64,000 nucleotides of DNA from UBA7803 sp963822255. Its GTDB lineage: Bacteria; Pseudomonadota; Gammaproteobacteria; Pseudomonadales; Azotimanducaceae. Numbering within the stretch: position 1 is the stretch's first letter; the number at the start of each line of letters is the position of its first letter. The stretch covers positions 186,001 through 250,000 of the forward strand of contig CAWGGV010000003.1 in the NCBI GenBank assembly GCA_963822255.1, read 5' to 3'. Position numbers and translations under genes: made by a program. The notes under the pieces were generated by a model. The model was given only the letters and a program-made list of their open reading frames with translations. It was not told where the DNA came from and searched no databases. Shown in pieces: positions 30,258-40,716 of the stretch.

Positions 30258-30572
30258 GCGCGCGCATTTTTGTATGCGCTCGCCGGCGCAGGACTATTTT
30301 CTATAGGCCTGCATGCCTTGCTTGCACACCGCCATCTGTTGCGCAAGATTCTGGCGATCAACGTGATGGGCAGCGGGGTGTTCCTGGTGTTGGCCGCTAT
30401 GGCAACGCGCGATGGTATTGCCATACCGGATCCGGTACCGCATGCCATGATCATCACCGGCATAGTCGTAGCGGTCGCGGCCACGGCACTGGCGCTGGTG
30501 CTGATGCTCAAGCTTACGGCTGAAACCGGCCAGGCGTTATTACCTGGCAGGAAGAAGAACGAAAGTCCGTAA
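30254..30572 (+). CDS. mrpC: Mrp antiporter subunit C (NuoK-like), N-terminal frameshift
   Basis: ATG 30254 overlaps the previous stop. A frame change near 30262 leads into AFLYALAGAGLFSIGLHALLAHRHLLRKILAINVMGSGVFLVLAAMATRD, the NuoK/MnhC pattern with the conserved internal Asn, followed by the third helix and a charged end GRKKNESP. About 105 residues. MrpC is homologous to complex I subunit NuoK. Confidence 0.82.
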
Positions 30573-30586
30573 TGGCCGACATCTGA

Positions 30587-32021
30587 ATGGATATTCCATG
30601 GGCCGTGATGCTGATCGTGTTGCCGCTGGCAGCTGGGATGATGGCATTCGTTTGGCCACGCGTTGCGCAGACGCTGGCGTTGTTTTGCAGCCTGGCCGTT
30701 GCGCTGGCGGTGGCGGGTCTGGCGTTGCAGCTCTGGCACCACGGGGTATTCCATCACGTTATCGGTGGCTGGGATGCGCCGCTCGGCATCGGATTGTACG
30801 CCGACGGGCTGAGCCTGATACTGCTTACAGCAACAGCCCTGGTGGGAACGGGGGGCAGTGTCTATGCTCGGCATATTTCACCGTTGATGAAGGGCGCCGA
30901 TTCTGGCCCATCTGGCTGTTCCTGCTGGCGGCGCTGAATGCGCTGTTCCTCTCGGCCGACCTGTTCAATCTGTACGTCACCCTGGAGCTGATGGGGCTGG
31001 CGGCCGTTGCCTTGACGGCATTGTCGGGTGGCCGGGATGCCCTCGCCGGGGCCATGCGTTATCTGCTGGCGACACTGTCGGGGTCGCTCGCCTATCTGCT
31101 GGGCGTGGCGCTGCTGTATCACGCCTTCGGCAGCGTGGACATGGCGACGCTGGCCGCGCGAATGACGCCGGTGCCGGCAGCCTGGGCAGCGCTGGGTTTG
31201 ATGAGCACCGGGCTGCTGTTGAAAACAGCGCTGTTTCCCTTGCACTTCTGGTTGCCGCCCGCCCATGCCAGCGCCCCGTCGCCGGTGAGCGCCGTGCTCT
31301 CGGCGCTGGTGATAAAGGCTTCGTTCTATATATTGCTGCGCTTGTGGATCATGCTCTTCGGCCCGATCGCCGGCGACGGTGTGGCAGCGCTCTTGGGTGG
31401 GATGGGCGCGGCGGCCATCCTGTGGGGTTCCGTGCAGGCCTTGCGCCAGACACGCTTGAAGCTGCTGGTGGCTTATTCGACGGTGGCGCAGATCGGTTAC
31501 CTGTTCCTGGCCTTTCCGCTCGCGCCTGCGGCGGCTGCCTGGCGCGCGGCTGCGATCCTGGCACTGTCCCACGCTCTGGCGAAGTCGGCCATGTTTCTGG
31601 CGGCTGGCAATCTGCTGCATTTCGGCGGCCACGATCGCATCGCGGACCTGATCGCGTGGTGCAGCGTCTGCCGCTCAGCGCCTTCGCCTTCGCTTTGGCC
31701 GGGGTGAGCCTCATGGGCTTGCCGCCCAGCGGCGGTTTCATCGGCAAGTGGCTGCTGCTGGAGGCGGCGCTGGCGCAGGGACGCTGGGACCTGGCGGCGG
31801 TGATGCTCCTCGGCGGTCTGTTTGCCGCGGCCTACGTATTCAAGGTGCTGGGGAAGTCTTTCACTCAGGCCGATGTGACGCATGAGCCCAGGACGGTTCC
31901 TGCGCGCATGGAGTGGGCGGCGTTAGTGCTGGCGTGCGGCGCAATTCTGCTGGGCTTTGTAGCCACGCCGTTGCTGTCCCTGCTGGAGATCGGCGCACCG
32001 TTCGGCGCGAGCGGGCCATGA
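30587..32021 (+). pseudogene. mrpD: Mrp antiporter subunit D, first copy, frameshifted
   Basis: NuoN/NuoM-like proton-translocating subunit. It begins MDIPWAVMLIVLPLAAGMMAFVWPRVAQTLALF. After a shift near 30898 it continues FWPIWLFLLAALNALFLSADLFNLYVTLELMGLAAVALTALSG with the conserved membrane Glu. The key Lys segment is LLKTALFPLHFWLPPAHASAPSPVSAVLSALVIKAS. A second shift near 31668 leads to FALAGVSLMGLPPSGGFIGKWLLLEAALAQG. About 478 residues in full. The stop overlaps the second D-type gene (ATGA). Confidence 0.83.
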
Positions 32022-33529
32022 ACTGGGATGCCTGGCTGCCGCCGCTGGTGGTGTTGAGCTCGCTGCTTCCGGGGCTGATCATCTTCATGTTGCCCGAGGA
32101 AAGGGTAGGCCTGCGCACGCGCGCTCAACCTAGCCGGCGCCGTTGCCAAATTGTTGCTCGTGGGATGGATGCTGTGGGGCGTCGCGCAGGGGCATCACTA
32201 CGAGGCGCGCTTGGCGTTGCTGCCGGATATCGATCTGGTGTTGCGGGCCGATCCGCTGGCGCTGTTGTTCGTCACTCTGTCGGCGGTCCTGTGGTTGCTG
32301 ACCACGGTGTATGCCATCGGCTACCTGGAAGGCTCGCCCCACCGCAGCCGCTTCTTCGGTTTTTTCAGCCTGTGCGTGACCGCCGCGATCGGCGTGGCGC
32401 TGGCCGGTAACCTGCTCACCTTCCTGGTGTTCTACGAACTGTTGACTTGACCACCTATCCGCTGGTGGTGCATCGCGGCACCGAGACGGCGCGCAAGGCC
32501 GGGCAGACCTATCTGATCTACACCCTGACCGGCGGCACCCTGCTGCTGCTGGGCACGGTATGGCTCTACACCTCGACCGGCATGCTGGAATTCACCGAGC
32601 GTGGTTTTCTCAACACGATGGACGCGGCACATCATCCGTCATTGATCGTCATCTTTATCTTGCTGATCGTCGGGCTGGGTGTGAAGGCGGCGCTGGTGCC
32701 GTTGCATGGTTGGTTGCCAAAGGCCATGGTCGCCCCGGCGCCGGTCAGCGCGCTGTTGCATGCAGTGGCGGTGGTGAAGGCTGGCGTCTTCGGCATCGTC
32801 CGCGTCGTTTACGATGTCTACGGCGTGGAGTTCGCGCAGCGACTCAATCTGCTGACGCCGCTTGCCGTCGTTGCAGCCGTGACCATCATCTGGGGCAGTC
32901 TGCGCGCGCTGTTCCAGGACGACCTCAAGAAACGGCTGGCGTACTCCACTGTCAGCCAGCTTTCCTATATCGTGCTCGGCGTCGCCTTGTTCGGCCCCGT
33001 CGGCACCATCGGCGGGCTCGTTCATCTGGTGCATCAGGGCATCATGAAGATCACGCTGTTCTTCTGCGCCGGCAACTACGCCGAGACGCTGGGCATTCAC
33101 AGGATAAGCGAGATGAATGGCGCGGGACGGCGCATGCCGCTGACCACACTGGCGTTCAGCATCGCCGCGCTGGGCATGATGGGCGCACCGCTGACCGCCG
33201 GGGCGGTAAGCAAGGCTTGGCTGATGGAGGGCGCCACGGCCGCGCATATGCCTTGGGTGGTCTGGGTGCTGTGGACATCGAGCCTGCTCAACGCCGCTTA
33301 TTTTCTGCCCATCGTATTCCGGGCATGGTTCCGCCAGCGGCCGGATGCATGGCCGGACGAACACCCCCCGGCGCGGCCATGGCGCGAAACCGCATGGCTT
33401 CTGCTCCTGCCACCGCTGGTGACTGCCGCCGCGACGCTGGTGGTCGGCATCTACGCGGATACTGCAATCAGTCCGCTGGCCTGGGCGCAATTGATCGCCA
33501 ATCGAGAGTATTTCAGGGCTACACCATGA
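32018..33529 (+). pseudogene. mrpD: Mrp antiporter subunit D/A-like, second copy, frameshifted
   Basis: A second complex-I-like antiporter subunit of about 504 residues, starting MNWDAWLPPLVVLSSLLPGLIIF. Frame changes fall near 32125 and at 32446-32450, where FYELLT runs into a stop although one base restores FYELLTLTTYPLVVHRGTE. The proton-channel Lys region is GLGVKAALVPLHGWLPKAMVAPAPVSALLHAVAVVKAGVFG, and the half-channel motif is DDLKKRLAYSTVSQLSYIVLG. Two D-type subunits with no separate MrpA is consistent with the fused subunit upstream. Last gene of the island. Confidence 0.83.
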
Positions 33530-33579
33530 CAGTGAGGAAACGGAAATTAGAGCCTGTTCAGGCTGGTTTACAATTGGGA

Positions 33580-34036
33580 ATGACCGAGCACGAGCATTGG
33601 ATGCAGCGGGCCCTGGAGCACGCCCGGCTCGCGGCTGCCGCCGGCGAGGTGCCGGTGGGCGCCGTGGTGGTGCGTGATGGCGAGATCATCGGCGAAGGCA
33701 GCAACCGGCCGATCACCGCGACGGATCCCACTGCCCATGCGGAGATCATCGCCATTCGTGATGCGCGCCCGCCGGACCGGCAACTACCGGTTGTCCGGCA
33801 GCACGCTGTACGTCAGCGTGGAGCCCTGCACCATGTGCGCGGGAGCGCTCGTGCATGCGAGGATCGGCCGGCTGGTGTACGGTGCGGCGGAACCCAGGGC
33901 CGGCGCGGTAGAGAGCAGCGCCGCGGTGCTGGCCAATCCCGGCTTGAACCATCGGGTCGCGGTGGTGGCCGGCGTGCTGGCCGAACCGTCCGCGGCACTC
34001 CTGAAGTCGTTTTTCGCTGGCCGGAGACAGCCATGA
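33580..34036 (+). pseudogene. tadA: tRNA adenosine(34) deaminase TadA, one frameshift
   Basis: TadA makes inosine-34 in tRNA-Arg(ACG). ATG 33580 gives MTEHEHWMQRALEHARLAAAAGEVPVGAVVV, with the zinc His and catalytic Glu in AHAEIIA. After one base change near 33775 it continues NYRLSGSTLYVSVEPCTMCAGALVHARIGRLVYGA, including the zinc cysteines PCTMC. About 152 residues. An in-frame ATG at 33526, overlapping the Mrp stop, would add 18 residues but has no family support. The stop overlaps the purL start (ATGA). TadA is essential, so an error in the sequence is likelier than true loss. Confidence 0.88.
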
Positions 34037-37000
34037 CCGATCTGCTGTTGCTGCAGGGACCGCCGGCGCTGTCCCGCTTCCGCCTGGACAAGCTGCGCGC
34101 CCGGCTCGGTCTCGGGGACGGTCCGCTGTACGCGGAGTATCTGCACCTGCTGTCGGTGACGGAGCCGCTCACCGGCGGGGAGCTGCGCGTTGCGAGAGCC
34201 TGCTCAGCTATGGCCCGCGCACCGGCCATCCGCAGAAGGCCGGCGAACGGGTCGCCACGGTGGTGCCGCGGGCCGGCACCATTTCGCCGTGGTCCAGCAA
34301 GGCCACGGACATCTTCCGCATCTGCGAGCTGACCAGGGTGATGCGGGTGGAACGGGGCGTGCGCTGGTACATGGCGCCCGAAGCGGTGAAGCGGATCGAT
34401 CCCGGGCTGCTGTTCGACCGGATGACCCAGCGATGGCTACCGAGGAACAGCTCGCCTCGGTGTTCGAGTCAGCGCGCGCCGCGGCCGCTCGCCACGGTGC
34501 CGCTCGCCGCCGGTGACCGCGCCGCCCTGGCCGGCGCCAATCAGCGCCTCGGCCTCGCCCTGTCGGAGGACGAGATCGACTATCTGCTGCACGCCTACCG
34601 GGAGCTCGGCCGCGATCCCGACCGACGTGGAGCTCATGATGTTCGCGCAGGCCAACTCCGAGCACTGCCGTCACAAGATATTCAACGCGAGCTGGACGGT
34701 GGACGGCGAGGCCCAGCCGCGCTCGCTGTTCGAGATGATCCGCAACACCTACCGGCACATCAACGGCGCCGGCATTCTGTCCGCGTACTCGGACAACGCG
34801 GCGGTCATCGAGGGACATCGGGTGGCGCGGTTCTTCCGCGATCCGCGACAGCCGCCGCTACGCGCTATGAGGACGCCGGACGTCACATCCTGATGAAGGT
34901 GGAGACCCACAACCACCCGACGGCGATCGCGCCGTACCCGGGCGCGGCCACGGGCTCGGGCGGCGAGATCCGCGACGAGGGGGCGGTGGGCCGCGGCTCG
35001 AAACCGAAAGCTGGGCTGACCGGCTTCACCACCTCGCACCTGAACATCCCCGGCGCGCGCGAGCCGTGGGAGCTGGACACGGGCAAACCGGAACGGATCG
35101 CCTCGTGCTCTCGACATCATGCTGGAGGGCCCCGATCGGCGCCGCTTCGTACAACAACGAGTACGGCCGGCCCGGCGCTCGCCGGCTACTTCCGCACCTT
35201 CGAGCAGCGGATCCGGACGCCTCAGGGCGGGTGCGCGGGTACCACAAGCCGGTGATGATCGCCGGCGGCGTGGGCAGCATCCGGCCGGAGCACGTGGAGC
35301 ACGCAGCCGTTCCGCCGCGGACACCAGGCTGGTGGTGCTGGGCGGCCCGGCCATGCTCATCGGCCTCGGCGGCGGCGCGGCGTCGAGCGTGGCGTCCGGC
35401 GAGAGCGCGTCGGATCTCGATTTCGCCTCGGTGCAGCGGGACAACGCCGAAATGGAGCGGCGCTGCCAGGAAGTCATCGACACCTGCGCGGCGCTCGGCC
35501 CGGACAATCCCATCCGGCTGATCCACGACGTGGGCGCCGGCGGGCTCTCGAACGCGCTGCCGGAGCTGGTCAAGGACGCGGGCACCGGCGGCCGCTTCGA
35601 GCTGCGCGCAGTGCCGAGCGCCGATCCCGGCATGACGCCACTGGAGATCTGGTGCAACGAGGCCCAGGAGCGCTACGTGCTCGGCGTGGCGCGCGGACGC
35701 CCTGCCGCGCTTCGAAGCCATCTGCCGAGCGCGAGCGCTGCCCCTACGCGGTGGTCGGCGAAGCCACCGCCGATGCGCGCCTCGAGGTAAACGATCACGA
35801 GTTCGGCAATCGTCCGGTGGATCTGCCGTTGTCGGTTCTGTTCGGCAAGCCGCCGCGCATGGAGCGGCAGTTCCGGCGCCGGGCCGTGCGAACGTCCCGC
35901 CCTGGACCTCACCGGCGTGGACCCGGCGGAGGCCCTCCACCGGGTGCTGGCGTTTCCCGCGGTGGCCGCCAAGACGTTCCTGATCACCATCGGCGATCGC
36001 AGCATCACCGGCATGGTGGCGCGGGAACAGCTGGTGGGCCCGTGGCAGGTGCCGGTCGCGGACGTGGCGGTGACCCTCGCCGGCTACCGGACCCGTGCGG
36101 GCGAGGCATTCGCCATCGGCGAGCGCCCGCCGCTGGCGCTGCTGAGCGCCGAGGCTTCCGCGCGCATGGCGGTGGGCGAGGCGCTCACCAACCTCTGCGC
36201 GGCGTCGGTCGACCGAATTGTCCCGCACCGTGCTGTCGGCCAACTGGATGGCCGCGGCGGGCGGCGACGAGCGCGACGAGCAGGCGCTGTTCGACGCCGT
36301 GCGCGCCGTGGGGATGGAGCTGTGCCCGGCGCTCGGTATCGCCATTCCGGTGGGCAAGGACAGTCTTTCCATGCGCACCCGTTGGGAAGGCGGCGACGTC
36401 TCGGCGCCCCTCACCCTCATCGTCTCCGCGTTCGCGCCGGTGGACGACGCCGCGCTGACCCTGACGCCCGAGCTCCGCCGCGACGTCGACGATACGCGGC
36501 TGCTGCTGATCGATCTGGGCAGCGGCCGCGACCGGCTGGGCGGCAGCGCGCTCGCCCAGTGCTACGGGCAACTCGGCTGCGAGGCGCCGGACGTGGACGA
36601 TCCGGCGGCGCTGCGGCGGTTCTTCGAGGCGGTGCAGGCGGAGAACCGGGCGGGGCGCCTGCTCGCCTATCACGACCGTTCCGATGGCGGGCTGCTGGTG
36701 ACGGTGCTGGAAATGGCGTTCGCCGGCCGAACCGGACTCGACCTCGACGTCAGCGGCGCTCGGCGATTCGCTTCCGGCGCTGTTCGCCGAGGAGCTCGGG
36801 GCGGTGGTTCAGGTGCGTGCCGCCGACGTCGAGACCGTGCGCCGGGCGTTCGGCGACGGCGCGCGCTGCGTAGAGATCGGTGCCCCGCGGCGGGATCAGG
36901 CGGTGGTGGTCCGGCGCGACGGCAGCGTGCTGCTGCAGGCCGGCCGCGGCGAGCTGCAGCGCCGCTGGGCGCTGACGAGCTATCGGATGCAGCGGCTGCG

Positions 37001-37910
37001 GGACGACCCGGGTTGCGCCGACGAGGAATATCAGGCGCTGGCCGACGACGGAGATCCGGGGCTGTCCTGCAGCCTCACGTTCGACGTCAACGGAGGATGT
37101 CGCCGCGCCGTTCGTGCGCGCGTCACGCCCGCGGATCGCTGTGCTGCGCGAGCAGGGGGTGAACGGCCAGATGGAGATGGCCGCCGCCTTCGAACGCGCC
37201 GGCTTCGACGCCGGTGGACGTGCACATGAGCGATCTGCTCGTCGGGCGAGGTCGACCTGCTGTCGGCTTCCGCGGCCTGGTGGCCTGCGGCGGCTTCTCC
37301 TACGGCGACGTGCTCGGCGGCGGCGGGGGCTGGGCGAAGAGCGCGATTCTATCACGACCGGCGTGCGCGACGCAGTTCGCGCGGTTCTTCGACAGCGACC
37401 GGCTGGCTCTCGGCGTCTGCAACGGCTGCCAGATGATGTCGGCCATGAAGTGAGCTGATTCCCGGGCGCCGAGCTCTGGCCGCGGTTCGTGCGCAACCGC
37501 TCCGAGCAGTTCGAGGGCCGCACCGTGCTGGTGCGGATCAACGGCGGCGGCTCTCGATGGCTCAAGGAATGGCCGGCAGCGTCCTGCCGATTGCCGTGGC
37601 TCACGGCGAGGGCAGAGCCGAGTTTGCCGACGAGGCCAGCGCGAAACGCTTGTGGACGGAGCGGCAGGGGCAGGTGTGCCTGCAGTACGTGGACAACCGC
37701 CACGCGGTGACCGAGCGGTATCCGGACAATCCCAACGGCGCACCGGGGGGGATCGCCGGCCTCACTGCCGCCGATGGCCGGGTGCTGGTGATGATGCCGC
37801 ACCCTGAGCGGGTGTTTCGGGCTCTGACCAACGCCTGGCGCGATCCGGCCTGGGGCGAAGACGGTCCCTGGCTGCGGCTGTTCCGCAACGCCCGGGTGGC
37901 GCTCGGCTGA
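34033..37910 (+). pseudogene. purL: Phosphoribosylformylglycinamidine synthase PurL, many frameshifts
   Basis: The span of 3878 nt fits the ~1295-residue single-chain PurL. It converts FGAR to FGAM with glutamine and ATP. Pieces appear in order: MTDLLLLQGPPALSRFRLDKL, FAQANSEHCRHKIFNASW, HILMKVETHNHPTAIAPYPGAATGSGGEIRDEGA, PIRLIHDVGAGGLSNALPELV, AITVGKDSLSM-type IPVGKDSLSMRT, then the glutaminase domain (GVCNGCQMMS with the Cys, and MMPHPERVFR). I see at least twelve frame changes (e.g. near 34188, 34425, 34495, 34618, 34858, 35105, 35695, 36215, 36775, 37340). Function is presumably retained in the living cell. Confidence 0.9.
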
Positions 37911-37916
37911 GGCGGG

Positions 37917-38277
37917 CTATCCGGGGGCCGGCGGCAAACCTGTCGTGGAGGCGGGCTGAAACGCGCCGGTGGGCTTGCGGCGGGTTTCGATGCGGATCAG
38001 CCGTCCGTTCTCGAAGGTGAGCAGGCGGCGGAACTTGTTGAGACCGATGTCGTAGGTCCATTCGTCCACGTGAACGAAGATTCCGGGATAGCGGTAGTCT
38101 GTCCAGCCATACGTGTACTCGGGCTCGCCGCACCGTTCGACCACCTCCAGGGGGGTCATGCCCCGGGTGACGAGGTCGGTATCGCAGCGCAGGCTCGCCG
38201 CCGCGGCATTGCGCTGCCGGCAAGCAGATCGCCATGGCGGCGATGAGGAACGGGACGCTGAGGCGCTTCCAGCACAT
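37917..38277 (-). pseudogene. Small DUF2845-like periplasmic protein, one frameshift
   Basis: The ATG at 38277-38275 begins a signal peptide, MCWKRLSVPFLIAAMAICLPAAQC. After one frame change near 38180 the chain continues as LVTRGMTPLEVVERCGEPEYTYGWTDYRYPGIFVHVDEWTYDIGLNKFRRLLTFENGRLIRIE. The 'LVxxGMT..EVxxxCGEP' start and the 'W.YD.G..KF...L.F.NG.L..I' end are the DUF2845 pattern of short secreted gammaproteobacterial proteins. About 120 residues. Role unknown. It is convergent with purL, leaving only 6 nt between them. Confidence 0.72.
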
Positions 38278-38415
38278 TCGCCCTATGCTACCGGGGCGAA
38301 CTGAATGCGCAATGAACGTTCTGTCCGACGATCCGCAGGGAACCATCCGACGGCGCTTTGCTTTTGCCTCGACATCGGCGCTAGCATCGTTCGGTCCAGG
38401 CAGTGGAGGGGCGCC

Positions 38416-38746
38416 GTGCCACGGGTTAGCGATCCTGCGGACTCCCGGTTCTTCCAGAGCGAGAGGTTCTTCCTGTCGGAAGGGCTCTGGTACTTCGCCA
38501 CGCGGGAAGGCGATCGACTTCGGTCCGTTCACCATCCGTGGCGACGGCGAAAAGGCGCTCGACCGTTACATCGAGACCCAGCGGATCATGCGCCGCCTGA
38601 GGGGGCGCGACCCCACCCTCGACAGCGAACGCCAGTGGAACGACCAGAGCGTCGCCGAGGCCGCTCGTGACGTGGCCGACTGGCGGCTCGACCGCGGCAG
38701 CCGCAGCAACGGCCACTACTCCGACCGCTCCGAGAAGCACAAGTAG
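38416..38746 (+). pseudogene. DUF6316-like small protein, one frameshift
   Basis: GTG at 38416 after GGAGGGG. It reads MPRVSDPADSRFFQSERFFLSEGLWYFATREG, shifts frame near 38512, and continues FGPFTIRGDGEKALDRYIETQRIMRRLRGRD, ending in a hydrophilic SDRSEKHK tail. About 110 residues. The 'RFF..ERFF...G.WYF.TREG...GPF......A...Y' pattern is found in small proteins of Pseudomonas and relatives, grouped as DUF6316. Function unknown. A REP-like array starts 16 nt after the stop. Confidence 0.7.
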
Positions 38747-38761
38747 CCGCGGCTCCTGATC

Positions 38762-38866
38762 TGGGAGCGGCCTGTGGGAGCGGCCTGTGGGAGCGGCCTG
38801 TGGGAGCGGCCTGTGGGAGCGGCCTCCCGGCCGCGATATCGCGAGCAGGAGCTCGCTCCCCCACCC
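38762..38866. repeat. REP-like cluster, locus C (13-bp tandem half-units)
   Basis: Five head-to-tail 13-bp units (TGGGAGCGGCCTG) from 38762 to 38826. The last runs into CTCCCGGCCGCGAT, completing one full inverted REP unit, and is followed by a diverged copy (GCGAGCAGGAGCTCGCTCCC). It fills the gap between the DUF6316-like gene and the convergent larC stop. The simple 13-bp array looks like local slippage of the half palindrome. Confidence 0.88.
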
Positions 38867-38867
38867 G

Positions 38868-40036
38868 TCATCCGCCGCCTGCGCGCCACGCCGCGACGGC
38901 GGCGTCGTAAAGGGTCTTCAGCGGCACGTCCCATTGTCTGGCTGATGCGCCGGCAGTCGTCGTGCTCGGGGAATGCACGCTCTTCGCCGTCAGGCAAGGT
39001 GGCGATTTTCATGCGCACCGGTCCCCAGGGCGTGTCGACACTGACGATGCGGCGCAGCAGGCGGTGCCGATCTACCCGGGCCTCGCGAACCCCGAGGCTC
39101 GTGGTGTGGGTGTAGATGATTTCCCGCAGCGCGGGCACCGCGGCCGGATCGGCGAGCACCGCCAGAGTGTGTGCCGGACGTCCCTTCTTCATGAGGATCG
39201 GAGTCAGCCACGCATCGCGAGCGCCGGCGGCGAGCAGCCGGTCCATGACCGCGGGCAGCCACTCCGGGTTCATGTCGTCGATGTTGGTGCTGAGCACGCT
39301 GAGAGCCTCGACGTCTGTTCCGTCAGCCGCTCGCCGAGCACCAGTCGCATCACGTTGGCGCGAGGAAAATCCTTTTGGCCGGCGCCGTAGCCGTGGCGGA
39401 GCACGGTCATGGGCGGGGCCGCCGTCCAGTCGCGTGACCACCGTGCGGAGGATGGCGGCGGCGGTGGGAGTCAGGGTCTCGCCGTCCACATCCAGGGGTT
39501 CGGTCGGCACGCCTTCCATCAGGCGCAGCACGGCGGGGGCGGGCACCGGCAGCAGGCCGTGCTCGCAGCGGACGCGTGCCGTGGCTCGCCGGCAGTGCGC
39601 GGCAGCTCACGGTGGAGACGCCGAGAAAGTCGAGGCCCGCCGTCACCCCCACCACGTCGGCCATGGCATCGACGGCCCCCACCTCGTGGAAGTGCACGGC
39701 ATCCACCGGCACGCCGTGCACCGCGGCTTCCGCCCGGGCGAGGGTACGAAACACCGCGACGGCGCGGTTTCTGACGGGCTCGCTGAGGGCGGAGCCGGTA
39801 ATGATGCGTTCGATGTCGGGAAGGTGGCGGTGATGGTGCTCGGCCGGCGCGTTCACCGTTACCTGGGCGGCGGCGATGCCGAGCTTACTCACCCGGGCCG
39901 CGGAGAGCGTGACGCCGTCGAGACCCAGCGCGGCGACCGAGCGCTGCAGTTCCTCCAGCGGCAGCCCCGCGTCCACCAGGGCGCCCAGCAGCATGTCGCC
40001 GCTGGCGCCGCAGAACAAATCAAGGTGAGCGTGCAT
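38868..40036 (-). pseudogene. larC: Nickel-insertion protein LarC, frameshifted
   Basis: LarC inserts Ni into the pincer nucleotide cofactor in a CTP-dependent reaction. The start at 40036 gives MHAHLDLFCGASGDMLLGALVDAGLPLEELQ, the family signature, followed by the His-rich segment AEHHHRHLPDIERII and VHFHEVGAVDAMADVVGV. After a shift near 39590, later parts include LSTNIDDMNPEWLPAVMDRLLAAGARDAWLTPILMKKGRP and HTTSLGVREARV. Near 38932 another shift restores the natural end DVPLKTLYDAAVAAWRAGGG with TGA at 38870-38868. The longer frame running on into the REP array is therefore a frameshift artefact. It overlaps larB by 17 nt. Confidence 0.86.
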
Positions 40037-40716
40037 GAACGTTGCTGCTCGCCGCCACCGCCAGCCGCAGCATCCGATTGGCCGCGGCCGCCGCGCCGAA
40101 GCCGTTGTCGATGTTCACCACCGTCACCCCGGGCACGCAGCTCGTCAGCATGCCGAGCAGCGCGGACAGCCCCTGCAGGTTGGCGCCGTAGCCGACGCTG
40201 GTGGGCACCGCGATCACCGGGCAGGCGATGCGGCTGCCCACCACGGTGGGCAGGGCGCCTTCCATTCCGGCGGCCACCACGCACACCGATGCGGCCCGCA
40301 ACCGGTCTTCCACTTCGAGCAGCCGCTCCAGCCGGGCGACGCCGATGTCGTAATGGCGCTCCACCTCGATGCCCGCCCACACCAGGGTTCCCGCGCATTC
40401 CTCGGCCACCGGGATGTCGCTGGTGCCGGCGCAGACCACGGCCACCCGGTGACGCTCCATGCCGGGCGGCGGCACCAGCCCGCCCACGGTGATGAGCCGG
40501 GACAACGGATCGTAGCGGGCGCCGGCAACGGCCTCCGCCGCGGCACGGGCGTGCTCGGCTCCGGCCCGGGTGGCCAGAACCCGTCCGCGTGCGGGCGGCG
40601 AACTCGGCGATGATGGCGGCCACGTGGTCGGGGGTCTTGGCGTCGGCGAACACCACCTCCGGAAAGCCCTGGCGGGCCAGCCGCTCGTGGTCCAGGTTGG
40701 CGAAGGTAAGGGTCAT
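40020..40716 (-). pseudogene. larB: Pyridinium-3,5-biscarboxylic acid mononucleotide synthase LarB, one frameshift
   Basis: LarB carboxylates nicotinic acid adenine dinucleotide and releases AMP, the first step to the nickel-pincer nucleotide. The start is at 40716 (MTLTFANLDHERLARQGFPEVVFADAKTPDHVAAI). After one frame change near 40585 it continues as a PurE-like Rossmann domain: VAVVCAGTSDIPVAEECAGTL, VCVVAAGMEGALPTVVGSRIACPVIAVPTSVGYG, VVNIDNGFGAAAAANRML. About 232 residues. The start shares bases with the larE stop, so the operon is tightly coupled. Confidence 0.87.

Noticed and set aside
33526..33579. Eighteen-residue extension fusing tadA to the end of the Mrp operon
   Set aside because: The extra residues have no family support; ATG 33580 gives the expected TadA start.
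38762..38866. CRISPR-like array
   Set aside because: The units are 13 bp, directly adjacent and palindromic halves of the REP core, with no spacers and no cas genes.
38716..38867. LarC fused at its C-terminus to the REP array
   Set aside because: A one-base frame change near 38932 restores the expected LarC end and a TGA at 38870-38868, so this fusion is a frameshift artefact, unlike XseA, TrmJ and the YjbR-like protein.
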